Assembly (NCBI GenBank): GCA_910577365.1
Contig: CAJTMU010000004.1
Span: forward strand, 16,199-80,198
Source: an uncultured Oscillospiraceae bacterium
GTDB lineage: Bacteria; Bacillota; Clostridia; Oscillospirales; Ruminococcaceae
Reading direction: 5' to 3'
Length of the DNA stretch: 64,000 nt
Under the pieces are notes generated by a model. That model was not told the origin of the DNA. It ran no database searches and saw only the letters and a program-made list of their open reading frames with translations. Positions 41,107 through 50,150 of the stretch are shown here, in pieces. The first letter of the stretch is position 1. Each line of letters begins with the position of its first letter. Both the position numbers and the translations under genes were made by a program.

Positions 41107-41776
41107 CGACTGTTTTCTCTCCGAGTTTTTTCTCTGTATGATGCGCGAGCCGCGATAGATTTCCGCGGTGCATATAAATTATTAGCCCGCCCATAAACAG
41201 GGCTATAAGAGTGTTTATCAGCGCGGCGGGGTCGTTGTCCACAACTCTGCCAAAAACAAACGCGCTTATAAAGAACAGCCCTGAGGAAACGCAGCTGCCC
41301 AGCGAAACATATCGGGTTATCGCCACCAGAATAACGAAAACTCCCAGCAGCACCACCCCCGAGCGCCAGTCCAGCGTAAAAATTGCTGAGATAGCGGCAA
41401 GAACTCCCTTTCCGCCTTTAAATCCGTAATAAATCGGGAAAACATGACCGACGACCGCCATAAAGCCCGCCATATATTCCACCCATTTCATCTCTGAGGA
41501 GTATTCCGCCGTGTCCACGCTTCCAATAAACCGAAACGCCAGCCTTACCGCCAGCACCGCCAGCACCGCCTTTGCCACGTCGCCCAGCAGCACTATCGCC
41601 GAGCTTGCCTTGCCCTGCGTGCGCAGGGTGTTCGTCAGCCCAGCGTTGCCGCTTCCCATGGAGCGAATATCGTTCCCCGTTTTAATTTTCGTAACTATTA
41701 TCGAGGTATTTATACCGCCCAGCAGATAGGGCACGACAAGCATTATTGCGAAACATATCCATTGTGTCCACGCCAT
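41096..41776 (-). CDS. plsY: glycerol-3-phosphate acyltransferase PlsY
   Basis: Integral membrane enzyme that transfers the acyl group from acyl-phosphate to glycerol 3-phosphate. 226 aa. The three conserved motifs are visible: SMGSGNAGLTNTLR (near 36-49), FKGGKGV (near 119-125) and the third loop after VSLGSCVSSG. Five membrane helices. It follows the upstream membrane-protein gene after three bases; SD GGAAAG. Acts directly after GpsA in phosphatidic acid synthesis. Confidence 0.94.
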   Translation of the reverse strand: MAWTQWICFAIMLVVPYLLGGINTSIIVTKIKTGNDIRSMGSGNAGLTNTLRTQGKASSAIVLLGDVAKAVLAVLAVRLAFRFIGSVDTAEYSSEMKWVEYMAGFMAVVGHVFPIYYGFKGGKGVLAAISAIFTLDWRSGVVLLGVFVILVAITRYVSLGSCVSSGLFFISAFVFGRVVDNDPAALINTLIALFMGGLIIYMHRGNLSRLAHHTEKKLGEKTVGKQ

Positions 41777-41779
41777 AAT

Positions 41780-42358
41780 TCAGCTTTCCTTTCCGTTCGT
41801 CCCTATGCTGTCGGGCTTGGGCGCTATATGCGCCGGCTCGCCGTTCAGCATAATCTTTATGTTCTCGTTCCTGCCCTTTATCGCCGCCATCAGCATCTCA
41901 CCGCTTTCACCGGGACTGACGGTGATAATGGTCTCCCTGCCGCTGCTCAGCTTGAGAAATATTCCGCCTCTTTTTAAATCGGCAGAGATTATCTCGTCGT
42001 ATCCTATTAGCTTTATACGGCGGTAAGAATAGAATATTATCCATTTTTCCTTATAGAATTTATGATTGCCTATTCTGTATGTCTGCGTGTAGTTTTCAAC
42101 AACCTCGGCGGCGTTCTCAGCGGAAAGCTGACCCAGCCTGTCCCCGAATTTTTTCGGAGCGATAATGAAGATATCCACCGCCGCCCATATCAGGCAGCAC
42201 CCGAGAAAAACAGCAATAACTATTCCCGGGATACGGGTGTTGTCCCTTGCGAAAACTCCAGTCAAAAAAAAAGCCGTTATGCATATAGCAACTATCACTG
42301 TATATCTTATAAGGACCGAAACATGCGCCTTATAAAAATCCTTTAAAATCTGCTGCAT
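41780..42358 (-). CDS. hypothetical membrane protein
   Basis: 192 aa with two membrane helices (about 16-35 and 45-68) and a cytosolic beta-rich domain (IGNHKFYKEKWIIFYSYRRIKLIGYDEIISADLKRGGIFLKLSSG), resembling a bacterial PH-like module as in the 25-28 kb array. It starts directly at the der stop (TAA-ATG), with the SD inside der, and ends three bases before plsY, so it belongs to the same operon. Function unknown. Confidence 0.72.
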   Translation of the reverse strand: MQQILKDFYKAHVSVLIRYTVIVAICITAFFLTGVFARDNTRIPGIVIAVFLGCCLIWAAVDIFIIAPKKFGDRLGQLSAENAAEVVENYTQTYRIGNHKFYKEKWIIFYSYRRIKLIGYDEIISADLKRGGIFLKLSSGRETIITVSPGESGEMLMAAIKGRNENIKIMLNGEPAHIAPKPDSIGTNGKES

Positions 42359-43675
42359 TTACTCGCCTCTTTCGCGCACGGTGAGCTTGATGGGCGTTTG
42401 ATCCAGCCCGAATGTCTCCCGTATCTGATTTTCAATGTAGCGCTGATAGGAGTAGTGAAAAAGCTCCCTGTTGTTGCAGAATATAACAAAATTTGGGGGA
42501 TTTGTCGAAGCCTGTGTCATGTAATACAGCTTCAGCCGCTTTCCCTTATCCGAGGGAGGCTGAACGCGTGATGTGGCATAGCTCAGCATATCATTCAGCA
42601 CGCCAGTGGAAATACGGCGGGAATGCTGCTCCTTTACCAATTTGATAAGCTCGAAAAGCTTGTCCAAACGCTGCCCGGTTTTAGCGGAGATAAACACAAA
42701 CGGCGCGTAGCTCATAAAGGAGAAATCCGTTTCCAGATTTTTTGTAAACTCCCGCATGGTCTTGTCCGTTTTGTCCTCAACCGCGTCCCACTTATTAACC
42801 GCAATAACGCTCGGCTTGCCCTTATCGTGGGCGTAGCCCGCAACCTTGCTGTCCTGCTCGGTGAAACCCACCGTGGCATCTATCATTATAACGCACACAT
42901 CCGCCCTGTCTACCGCCATAAGCGCGCGCAGAACGCTGAAATGCTCGATATTTTCCTTTACCTTCGCTTTCCGGCGCATACCTGCGGTATCAATAAAGAC
43001 GTACTTATCCTCTCCGCGCGTTACCTCGCTGTCTATCGCGTCGCGTGTCGTACCCGCGATATCCGATACGATAGAGCGCTCCTCGCCCGCAATAAGGTTT
43101 ATCAAAGAGGATTTACCAACGTTGGGCTTTCCTATGACTGCTACCTTTATCGCATCCTCGTCGTATTCGTCAGGTTCGTCGGGCGGCAAATTATCAAAAA
43201 CCGCCTCCAACAGGTCGCCTGTACCATGACCGTGCACTGCGGAAACCGCTATCGGGTCGCCCAGACCGAGATTGTAGAACTCATACAGCTCAGGCGGCGG
43301 TTCGCCTATGCCGTCCGCCTTGTTTACCGCCAGCACCACAGGCTTTCCGCTTTTCATCAGCAATGCCGCGACATCGGTATCATTGGCGGTAACTCCCGTT
43401 GTTATGTCCGTTACGAAAATTATCGCGTCTGCCCGCTCTATGGCAAGCATAGCCTGCTCCCTCATCTGCGCGAGGATAACGTCGTCCGTCTTTGGCTCTA
43501 TACCGCCAGTGTCGATTAGCATAAATTCGTGACCCAGCCACTCGCAGCGGCTGTATATCCTGTCACGCGTTACGCCGGGGGTATCGTCCACAATGGACAG
43601 CCTTTTTCCCACCAGCTTATTGAAAAGAGTAGACTTTCCTACATTGGGTCTGCCCACAACAGCAACTACCTGCAT
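42359..43675 (-). CDS. der: ribosome-assembly GTPase Der (EngA)
   Basis: Double-domain GTPase required for 50S subunit maturation. 438 aa, normal. First G domain: GRPNVGKST (near 7-15) and DTPG; second: GKPNVGKSS (near 183-191) and DTAG. NKAD and NKWD supply guanine specificity. A C-terminal KH-like domain follows. It leads the operon with plsY and gpsA, a usual Firmicute grouping. Promoter with an octamer repeat in its leader upstream. Confidence 0.97.
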   Translation of the reverse strand: MQVVAVVGRPNVGKSTLFNKLVGKRLSIVDDTPGVTRDRIYSRCEWLGHEFMLIDTGGIEPKTDDVILAQMREQAMLAIERADAIIFVTDITTGVTANDTDVAALLMKSGKPVVLAVNKADGIGEPPPELYEFYNLGLGDPIAVSAVHGHGTGDLLEAVFDNLPPDEPDEYDEDAIKVAVIGKPNVGKSSLINLIAGEERSIVSDIAGTTRDAIDSEVTRGEDKYVFIDTAGMRRKAKVKENIEHFSVLRALMAVDRADVCVIMIDATVGFTEQDSKVAGYAHDKGKPSVIAVNKWDAVEDKTDKTMREFTKNLETDFSFMSYAPFVFISAKTGQRLDKLFELIKLVKEQHSRRISTGVLNDMLSYATSRVQPPSDKGKRLKLYYMTQASTNPPNFVIFCNNRELFHYSYQRYIENQIRETFGLDQTPIKLTVRERGE

Positions 43676-43702
43676 TATATACCGCCTTTCAAATATTACA
43701 AA

Positions 43703-43776
43703 CTTACACTCTTACACGCTTACACATTTACATACTTATACTATTATAGTATAACACATTATGCTAAGATTTTCAA
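43703..43776 (-). promoter_or_regulatory. der promoter and octamer-repeat leader
   Basis: Minus-strand -35 TTGAAA (43771-43776), a 17-bp spacer and -10 TATACT (43748-43753). The leader, 43703-43750, consists of six 8-bp units on the plus strand: CTTACACT, CTTACACG, CTTACACA, TTTACATA, CTTATACT, ATTATAGT. The gap 43777-44084 is AT-rich without a recognisable gene. Confidence 0.75.
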
Positions 43777-44084
43777 GCCAAAAGAGGAAGAATCGTATAA
43801 AAATTCCATACGACTGCTCTGAACCGTTTAATATTTCTTAATGCTTTGCCGCGCAGTCTTAGTTTATGGCTTTAGACAGCCTCTTCTTAGTTAATTTTAT
43901 TATTTTAGATTTCAGAGTTGTTTTTTGTGGGTTTTGCTGTGAGCGTTATGTGCAAATTTCATGTGATTAAATTACTAATGTACCAAAACCGTTTTGGACT
44001 GACAAGGGTTATTAAATTAAACACACCCAAAACGAGATAAAACAGCAGGACATTAAAAATGAGAGATTAAAGGCACTTAAAGCA

Positions 44085-44258
44085 GATATAAAGTGCACAC
44101 CCGCTCAAAGATTTTTCGCGGGAGTCTGACTTGGAGTAACAAACCGAAGCGAAATGAACCGTGGCGGGAGGACCGCAAGGTAAGGAAAAATTTCATCGTT
44201 AAAAAAATCAGTCTAAATCAACATAAATCCGCTCAATCAACATTTTATTCACAAACTG
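44085..44258 (-). repeat. degenerate family A element, copy A6
   Basis: Contains GCAGATATAAAGTGCACA at one end and AATCAACATTTTATTCACAAACTGA at the other, matching both ends of family A, with a diverged core in which CCGCG/CGCGG arms are still visible. No gene is supported. Confidence 0.5.
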
Positions 44259-44259
44259 A

Positions 44260-44290
44260 CCCGCGGGAAAAATCCCGCGGGTTTGATTTT
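44260..44290. terminator. terminator hairpin behind glgP
   Basis: 8-bp arms CCCGCGGG (44260-44267) / CCCGCGGG (44274-44281), a self-complementary stem with loop AAAAAT, followed on the plus strand by TTTGATTTT. Placed right behind the glgP stop. Confidence 0.6.
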
Positions 44291-46646
44291 ATTTATCCGG
44301 CTGTATCTTCCAGATATCCTTTGCGTATTCCTCTATTGTTCTGTCGGAGCTGAACTTGCCCGAACAGCAGAGGTTTATCCAGCATTTGCGCATAAACTCA
44401 TCTCTGCGGTCGCGGTAATCTGCGTTGGCTTTCAGCTTTGCCTCAACATAGCTTTCAAGGTCACCGAGGATATAATAATTATCAGGCTTATGCCAGCTTG
44501 CGCCGTCCAGCAGCGAATAGTAAAGCTCCTTGAACGCGCCGCTGCCGCCGTCGGAGAACGTGCCGTCTATCAGCTTCTCCACTACGGAGGATATATTTTT
44601 GTTGTTTGCATATATCTCACGGGGGTCATATTTCGGCATTATTTCCGCAAGTTCCTCTACCCTCGCGCCGAAAATATAGTTGTTTTCAATGCCCGCTTCC
44701 TCGGCTATCTCAACGTTCGCTCCGTCATACGTTCCAAGGGTTACCGTGCCGTTAAGCATGAATTTCATGTTGCCCGTTCCGCTCGCCTCGGTGCCCGCTG
44801 TGGATATCTGCTCGGAAATATCCGCGGCTACCACCAGCTTCTCGGCATAGGAAACGTTGTAATTCTGTACGAAAACCACCTTTATCGCACCGTTTATTTC
44901 GGTGTCATTGTTCACAAGGTCTGCTATCTCATTTATAAACTTGATAATTGCCTTTGCGCGGGCATAACCCGGGGCGGATTTCGCGCCGAAAATATAGGTA
45001 GTGGGATAGAAATCCTTAATGCCGCCGTCCTTTATCCCATAATAAATATACAGGATACTGAACGCGTTAAGAAGCTGGCGCTTGTATTCGTGCAGACGCT
45101 TTATTTGTATGTCGAAAATGCTGTCTGGATCGACGGAAACACCCTCATGAACCGCTATATAATCGGCGAGAGCCTTTTTATTGCTGCTCTTGATATCCGC
45201 GAAACGAGACATCTGCCGCTTGTCGTCCGCATATTTCAGCAGATTTTTAAGCTCTGTAAGGTTCGTTATCCAGCTTTCGCCGCCGAGCAGTTCGGTTATC
45301 TGCGCGGACTGCTTCGGGTTGCAGAGCGCTATCCAGCGGCGGGGGGTAATGCCGTTGGTCTTATTTTGAAAGCGCTCAGGGTACAAATCGTACCATTCGG
45401 GCAGAGCGTCGTTTTTGAGTATCTCGGTATGGATACGCGCCACACCGTTAGTCGCGCTTGTGCAGTAGATAGCCATTTTAGCCATATGCACAACACCGCC
45501 GCTTATGGGCTTCATACCGTCTATGCGCTCTCTCGGCATGCCGCGGCGATACATATCCGAAATAAAATACTCATTGATACGCATGATTATGCCGTAAACC
45601 TCGGGGATCAGCTCCTCTATGATATCTATACCCCACTTTTCCAGAGCTTCCGCCATGATGGTGTGGTTGGTGTAGTTAAAGGTCTTCTGCGCTATCTCAA
45701 ACGCCTTGTCAAATGACAGACTGTGCTGAGAGGTAAGCACTCGGATAAGCTCGGGTATCGCTATTGTGGGGTGAGTGTCGTTGAGCTGCACGGAATTGTA
45801 TTCCGCAAAATCCTCAATTTTTCTGCCCGCGCGCAGGTGCTTTCTGATGAGGTCGGCAATGGAAGCGGCGCTGAAAAAGTACTGCTGCCTTAAGCGGAGC
45901 AGCTTGCCGGGGCGTGCGTCGTCATTGGGATAGAGCGTACGTGAAATGTTCTCCGCCTCTATCTGCTCACGGCAAGCCGCCATGTAATCCTGACGGTTGA
46001 AAGCACCAAAATCAAACTGATTTATCGGCTCGGCTTCCCATAAACGCAGTGTTCCCGCAAAATCGTTCTTATAGCCGAAAATCGGCATATCATAGGGTAC
46101 GGCTCTGACGTCGCCGGACGCGAAGTGAACGATCACCGCGTCGGAAGCGGCTCTTTTGCTCCAAGGATCGCCGAATTTTGTCCAGTCGTCAGCATATTCG
46201 CACTGAAATCCACTTTCAATAGTCTGGCGGAACAGCCCGTATTTATAGCGTATGCCATAGCCCGTGAGCGGCATTTTCAGCGTTGCCGCGCTGTCGAGGA
46301 AACATGCGGCGAGACGCCCCAGTCCGCCGTTTCCGAGAGCTGCGTCCTCTATCTCCTCCAAATCGCTCAAGCTCGCGCCCGCGCTGTTAAGAAGCGCTTC
46401 TGCTTCATCGTAAAGCCCGAGACAGAGCAGATTATTGAACACGGCGCGTCCCACCAGAAACTCGGCTGAAAGATAGCTTGCCGAACGTCCCTTGGGGGCG
46501 CTTTTTTTCATTATCGGAATTGCTTGCTTCATTACCGCCGCCGCGAGAGCGTTGTGCAGCTGCGGAGCGGCGGGCTTTGCGCCCTCCTGGGAGAACTCCG
46601 CGAGATTATCCTGAAAATCCTTTTTAAGTAAATCCTTATCCATCAT
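44289..46646 (-). CDS. glgP: glycogen/maltodextrin phosphorylase
   Basis: Releases glucose 1-phosphate from alpha-1,4-glucans. 785 aa, within the normal range. The pyridoxal-phosphate Lys lies in EASGTGNMKFMLNGTVTLG (near 635-650); the family's AALGNGGLGRLAACFLDS segment lies near 115-130, and VQLNDTHPTIAIPELIRV near 285. SD AAGGAGGG. Own promoter, no other gly genes adjacent. It indicates stored or imported starch/glycogen use, consistent with a gut saccharolytic organism. Confidence 0.97.
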   Translation of the reverse strand: MMDKDLLKKDFQDNLAEFSQEGAKPAAPQLHNALAAAVMKQAIPIMKKSAPKGRSASYLSAEFLVGRAVFNNLLCLGLYDEAEALLNSAGASLSDLEEIEDAALGNGGLGRLAACFLDSAATLKMPLTGYGIRYKYGLFRQTIESGFQCEYADDWTKFGDPWSKRAASDAVIVHFASGDVRAVPYDMPIFGYKNDFAGTLRLWEAEPINQFDFGAFNRQDYMAACREQIEAENISRTLYPNDDARPGKLLRLRQQYFFSAASIADLIRKHLRAGRKIEDFAEYNSVQLNDTHPTIAIPELIRVLTSQHSLSFDKAFEIAQKTFNYTNHTIMAEALEKWGIDIIEELIPEVYGIIMRINEYFISDMYRRGMPRERIDGMKPISGGVVHMAKMAIYCTSATNGVARIHTEILKNDALPEWYDLYPERFQNKTNGITPRRWIALCNPKQSAQITELLGGESWITNLTELKNLLKYADDKRQMSRFADIKSSNKKALADYIAVHEGVSVDPDSIFDIQIKRLHEYKRQLLNAFSILYIYYGIKDGGIKDFYPTTYIFGAKSAPGYARAKAIIKFINEIADLVNNDTEINGAIKVVFVQNYNVSYAEKLVVAADISEQISTAGTEASGTGNMKFMLNGTVTLGTYDGANVEIAEEAGIENNYIFGARVEELAEIMPKYDPREIYANNKNISSVVEKLIDGTFSDGGSGAFKELYYSLLDGASWHKPDNYYILGDLESYVEAKLKANADYRDRRDEFMRKCWINLCCSGKFSSDRTIEEYAKDIWKIQPDK

Positions 46647-46690
46647 TTAAATACCCTCCTTAAAGAATATTTTTCCAAAAAGCTGTATTT

Positions 46691-46719
46691 ATTATAACAT
46701 ACTTTTTGCTTAAATTCAA
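46691..46719 (-). promoter_or_regulatory. glgP promoter
   Basis: Minus-strand -35 TTGAAT (46714-46719), a 17-bp spacer and -10 TATAAT (46691-46696), 45 bp upstream of the ATG. Confidence 0.8.
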
Positions 46720-46879
46720 GCGGAAAATATTTTTGAAAGGATTTTTATATCTAAAGTATTCTATACTTCTTATTTAGGTAAAATAACAATTTATGTTAGA
46801 AGAGCTAAACTGCTGTGAATCACTTAAAAATGGAGAATCATAGGCGCTGAAGGCAGGCGTGAAGTGAACGCCCACGCAT

Positions 46880-47005
46880 GAATTTCCCGCAATCCACTGT
46901 AAAAGCTCCGCCCGCTTTGCGGGCTACGCTTTTACAGTGGGATAGCGCAAACGGCGCAAGGTTTTGCACAAAACCTTGCGCCGTTTGCAGCGGTGCGGGA
47001 AATTC
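46880..47005. repeat. family B three-stem element with 19-bp palindrome
   Basis: Outer arms GAATTTCCCGCA (46880-46891) / TGCGGGAAATTC (46994-47005) enclose two strong hairpins: CCACTGTAAAAGC (46894-46906) / GCTTTTACAGTGG (46928-46940), and a 19-bp perfect stem (46948-46966 / 46969-46987) with a two-base loop. It lies between spoVAE and glgP. The remaining gap (46720-46879, 47006-47092) shows no gene. Confidence 0.85.
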
Positions 47006-47092
47006 TTTTAAATAATTTGCCTTAGGTCATCATTTCTTAAAAGCATTTTTGCTTTTTGTCAACTCATCTTAAATAGCACAAATAATTATTTA

Positions 47093-47470
47093 TCAGGTTT
47101 CGTTTATTTTGCTTCCGCTCTTAAACGCCAGCGCCGCCAGCAGACCGAAAAATATTGCCGCCGATATCCCCACTGCTGCGGAAGTAAAACCGCCCATGAA
47201 CACTCCCAGAAGTCCGTTCTGATCTACCGCCTCGCGCACTCCCTTTGAAAGCAGATAGCCAAATCCCGTCAGCGGTACGGTTGCTCCGCCGCCCGCAAGA
47301 TCAACCAGCGGCTTGTAAAGCCCCAGAGCGCCCAGAACAACTCCCGCCACAACATATGCGGTAAGGATACGTGCAGGAGTGAGCTTTGTAAGGTCTATAA
47401 GCAGCTGTCCTATAAGGCACAGCGCTCCGCCAATCAGGAACGCCCACAAGTATTCCGTAAACATTTCCAT
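47093..47470 (-). CDS. spoVAE: stage V sporulation protein AE
   Basis: 125-aa membrane protein of the SpoVAE/SpoVAC superfamily with four hydrophobic helices and the conserved GLGATVPLTGFGYLLSKG-like loop (here GGGATVPLTGFGYLLSKG). It forms, with SpoVAC and SpoVAD, the channel that moves dipicolinic acid and calcium into the forespore and out during germination. SD GGGGGAG. Starts 13 bp after spoVAD in a three-gene operon. Confidence 0.93.
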   Translation of the reverse strand: MEMFTEYLWAFLIGGALCLIGQLLIDLTKLTPARILTAYVVAGVVLGALGLYKPLVDLAGGGATVPLTGFGYLLSKGVREAVDQNGLLGVFMGGFTSAAVGISAAIFFGLLAALAFKSGSKINET

Positions 47471-47483
47471 TTTCTTCTCCCCC

Positions 47484-48488
47484 TTACTTCGCGGTTATTT
47501 CCACCGCGTGACAAATACCTGGTATAGACCCGCCCTGCTGCACCATTGTAGGAGACATAAGTGCACCAGTGGCACAAAACAATACCCGCTTGAGATCTCC
47601 GCATTCTATGCGCTTGAGAAAGTGACCGCACATCATCGACGCGCTGCACCCGCAGCCAGAGCCTCCTGCATGAACGTCCTGCTTTTCTCTGTCGTAAAGC
47701 ATAAGGCCGCAGTCCTTGTGATACTTATCAATTGACACCCCGTCGCGCCTGAAAAGGTCGCTCAGAATATCGCTTCCCACCTGCCCGAGGTCGCCTGTGA
47801 TTATCAGGTCATAGCTTTCGGGGTGAGTTCCCATATGGGTAAAGTGGCGGCTTATCGTATCGTATGCCGCTCCAGCCATTGCCGCGCCCATATTGTTAAG
47901 GTCGGTTATTCCCATATCCTGTATTTTTCCCACTGTCGCCGCTCGTATATAGGGCGGCTTGGATTCGGGCACAACTATCGCCGCTCCCGCTGCGGTAGCC
48001 GTCCATTGAGCGGTAGGCGTGCGCACACCGCCGTAGTTCAGCGGAAAGCGGAACTGGCGCTCCGCCGAGGAAAAGTGCGACGAGGTAACCGCTGCGGCGT
48101 TCCCCACATAGCCGCCGTTTACCATTGCTCCCGCCAGAAGCAGACCCTCGGCAAATGTGGAGCAGGCTCCGTAAATCCCCAGAAAAGGTATATAATAGTC
48201 TTTCAGACCATAGCTTGAACCCGTACACTGATTGAGCAGATCTCCCGCTACCAAAAGGTCCATATCTTCTGGCTTTAGCTCCGCCTTGCCCATGGCGTGC
48301 TTGAGCGCTTTGGACTGAAGCAATGCCTCCGCCTGCTCCCATGTTTCAGCGCTGTCCTTGTTGTCCTCTAACACCTCGTCAAACTCCCCGCCGTAAGGTC
48401 CGTCGCTTTCAGCCTTGCCGACAACCGCGGCATAGGACAATATTGAGGCTTTTTCGTATTTAAAGGTTTTTCCTCTGCAAACCGGCAT
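47484..48488 (-). CDS. spoVAD: stage V sporulation protein AD
   Basis: 334-aa soluble, thiolase-fold component of the SpoVA channel that binds dipicolinic acid. Conserved features include the DLLVAGDLLNQCTGSSYGL segment (near 80), GIYGACSTFAEGLLLAGAMV (near 115) and the HAGGSGCGCSA segment near 280. Length normal. SD AAGGAGG. Middle gene of the operon; expected to be expressed in the forespore under sigma G. Confidence 0.96.
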   Translation of the reverse strand: MPVCRGKTFKYEKASILSYAAVVGKAESDGPYGGEFDEVLEDNKDSAETWEQAEALLQSKALKHAMGKAELKPEDMDLLVAGDLLNQCTGSSYGLKDYYIPFLGIYGACSTFAEGLLLAGAMVNGGYVGNAAAVTSSHFSSAERQFRFPLNYGGVRTPTAQWTATAAGAAIVVPESKPPYIRAATVGKIQDMGITDLNNMGAAMAGAAYDTISRHFTHMGTHPESYDLIITGDLGQVGSDILSDLFRRDGVSIDKYHKDCGLMLYDREKQDVHAGGSGCGCSASMMCGHFLKRIECGDLKRVLFCATGALMSPTMVQQGGSIPGICHAVEITAK

Positions 48489-48500
48489 TCAAATCCCTCC

Positions 48501-48944
48501 TTAAAACAGCGTCGTTATATAGTAAATTATTCCGTATATTATTGATGCGGAAATTCCGTATACTATTACCGGACCCGCGATAACAAACATCTTCGCTCCC
48601 AGACCCAGCACGTAGCCCTCGGATTTGAAGTCCAGCGCGGGGGAAACCACAGAGTTTGCAAATCCCGTTATCGGCACAAGAGTACCCGCACCAGCATGCT
48701 GGGCTATCCTGTCGTACAGCTTAAGCCCAGTGAAAAGTGCGCTTAAAAAAATCAGCGTCATTGAGGTCAGCGCTCCCGCGTCATCCTGACTTAATCCCAG
48801 CATTCCGTAAAGATTAAGCAGCGCTTCACCCAGCACGCATATACCTCCGCCAATTACAAACGACAGCGGCAGAGTTTTGTACATTGCCGACGGCGGAGAC
48901 ATTCTTTTGGCAAGCTCGCCGTATTCCTGATTTGATATATTCAA
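48501..48944 (-). CDS. spoVAC: stage V sporulation protein AC
   Basis: 147-aa membrane protein with about four helices and the VPITGFANSVVSPALDFKSEG loop, shared with SpoVAE. It is the mechanosensitive pore-forming part of the SpoVA channel in Bacillus. The start is TTG at 48944 with GGAG eight bases upstream. First gene of spoVAC-AD-AE; spoVAA, AB and AF are absent, the minimal set found in many Clostridia. A TGCATA upstream could be part of a sigma G/F promoter, but the match is weak. Confidence 0.94.
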   Translation of the reverse strand: MNISNQEYGELAKRMSPPSAMYKTLPLSFVIGGGICVLGEALLNLYGMLGLSQDDAGALTSMTLIFLSALFTGLKLYDRIAQHAGAGTLVPITGFANSVVSPALDFKSEGYVLGLGAKMFVIAGPVIVYGISASIIYGIIYYITTLF

Positions 48945-49067
48945 GGTTCATTCTCCTTTTTATTTGGATTTCAGATAAATCTGTTGTGTATATTGTTTCA
49001 GATACTTATTGCAAAAATTCTTTTTCGAATATGGTAATTTCCGGCGGTTATGCAGCCGAAGCAAACT

Positions 49068-49230
49068 GCATATAAAGTGTTTATCTAAGCTGAATTATTT
49101 AAATTTAAAATTTTCCGCGACCCGCCTTAATGCACAACACTTCGCTGCGCTGCGTGTTGTGCATTAAGGTTCTTGCAAAAAATTCCTGTGCCAACATTGC
49201 GATGCAAAAAACTTTTTATACGGGCTGTGA
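49068..49230 (+). repeat. family A element, copy A5
   Basis: Full copy: CATATAAAGTGTT, AT-rich block, the stem TTAATGCACAACAC / GTGTTGTGCATTAA, and the ACTTTTTATACGGGCTG end. Very similar to A3b over its whole length. It lies between spoVAC and the EIIA-like gene. Confidence 0.85.
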
Positions 49231-49247
49231 CAGCTGTGCCGCCTATC

Positions 49248-49739
49248 TCATACATCATAGATAGCCTTATACTGTGCCGCCTTTTCCCCGCTGCGATGAT
49301 ATCCCGACAAGATATGCAGCTCCGTTACCCGCTGCGGCTCGGGAAACAGCACAGGTATCGCCCCGCTGTAAAGCGAGCGTCTGAGATATCTTCTGGGCGG
49401 CAGCGTGCAGAAATGCTCTCCCACAACAAGCTTTCCCCCAACGTCGGTGAACAATTTAGCGACTTCCCCCATGACCACGCACACACTTATCCCGTCGCCG
49501 GTACGCATAGTCAGCCGTCCGCCCTCTATCTCTGTTACAACACCGTCCGCAGGCGCTGACAGCTCTATGTCTCCGCCATCGAATATCCTCAGCTTCTTTG
49601 ACGGAAGCACCGCATAACCGTCTCCCGAAAGCTTCTTTGAGTAAACTCCGTCCAAAAGCTCCCCCACCGCTATTACATTCCCGTCCGTCACGCTTGCCAG
49701 TACACGCTTTTCTGACATATTTTCTGTAATTTGCTCCAT
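49248..49739 (-). CDS. EIIA-Glc-like protein without the phospho-histidine
   Basis: 163-aa soluble protein whose core (GDGYAVLPSKKLRIFDGGDIELSAPADGVVTEIEGGRLTMRTGDGISVCVV) follows the strand order of the glucose-type PTS EIIA domain (G-x-G-x-A..P, APxDG). The segment that normally reads I-x-H-x-G with the phosphorylated His is LTMRTGDGISVCVVMG, with no His at that place. It is thus probably not a phosphocarrier. Possibly a regulator or a diverged duplicated-hybrid-motif protein. SD AAGGAGA. No PTS partner genes nearby. Confidence 0.6.
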   Translation of the reverse strand: MEQITENMSEKRVLASVTDGNVIAVGELLDGVYSKKLSGDGYAVLPSKKLRIFDGGDIELSAPADGVVTEIEGGRLTMRTGDGISVCVVMGEVAKLFTDVGGKLVVGEHFCTLPPRRYLRRSLYSGAIPVLFPEPQRVTELHILSGYHRSGEKAAQYKAIYDV

Positions 49740-49761
49740 ATAGTTCTCCTTATTTATATTT

Positions 49762-49870
49762 GAATTTTCCGCACCGCTGCGTCTTCGGCAAAGCCCAAAA
49801 CACAGATAGCCTCGCCGTGAAAGCTTCGTTTAACTACGCTTCCACGGCGGCTTGCTGAAAACTCATGCGC
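49762..49870. repeat. family B element, copy upstream of EIIA-like gene
   Basis: Left arm GAATTTTCCGCA (49762-49773); a degenerate right arm TTGCTGAAAACTC near 49852-49864; inner stem CGCCGTGAAAGC / GCTTCCACGGCG. Closest in sequence to the 59.6-kb tandem units. The gap 49871-50090 holds only the antiporter promoter. Confidence 0.7.
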
Positions 49871-50090
49871 AGGCGGTCAATTTACAACATCTGTCAGCGC
49901 CTTTTTCTAAATTTTCGTGCAGCTCTGGGCTTTGATTTTCGATATTCGTTCCAAAACAAAATATAAAATAAATACAAAAAATCATTAATTTAAATCTTAC
50001 TACCTAACATTCTGCTTTTTCACTTTTATTTTTCCTCTAAATGCACCAAAATAAACTTCCTTTTTCGTGTTTTATTGTGAAGATTTGGCA

Positions 50091-50119
50091 TTGAAATATA
50101 GACTCAATAGGTATATAAT
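50091..50119 (+). promoter_or_regulatory. promoter of cation/proton antiporter
   Basis: -35 TTGAAA (50091-50096), a 17-bp spacer and -10 TATAAT (50114-50119), 31 bp upstream of the ATG. Confidence 0.85.
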
Positions 50120-50150
50120 AATTAAAGAAAAAAGAAAGGTGTGAGAATTT

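Noticed and set aside
44283..45716. 477-aa open frame antisense to glgP
   Set aside because: Antisense of a conserved phosphorylase; no SD or domain.
48945..49080. Sigma G promoter for the spoVA operon
   Set aside because: TGCATA is present, but the -10 match and spacing are poor; not strong enough to list.
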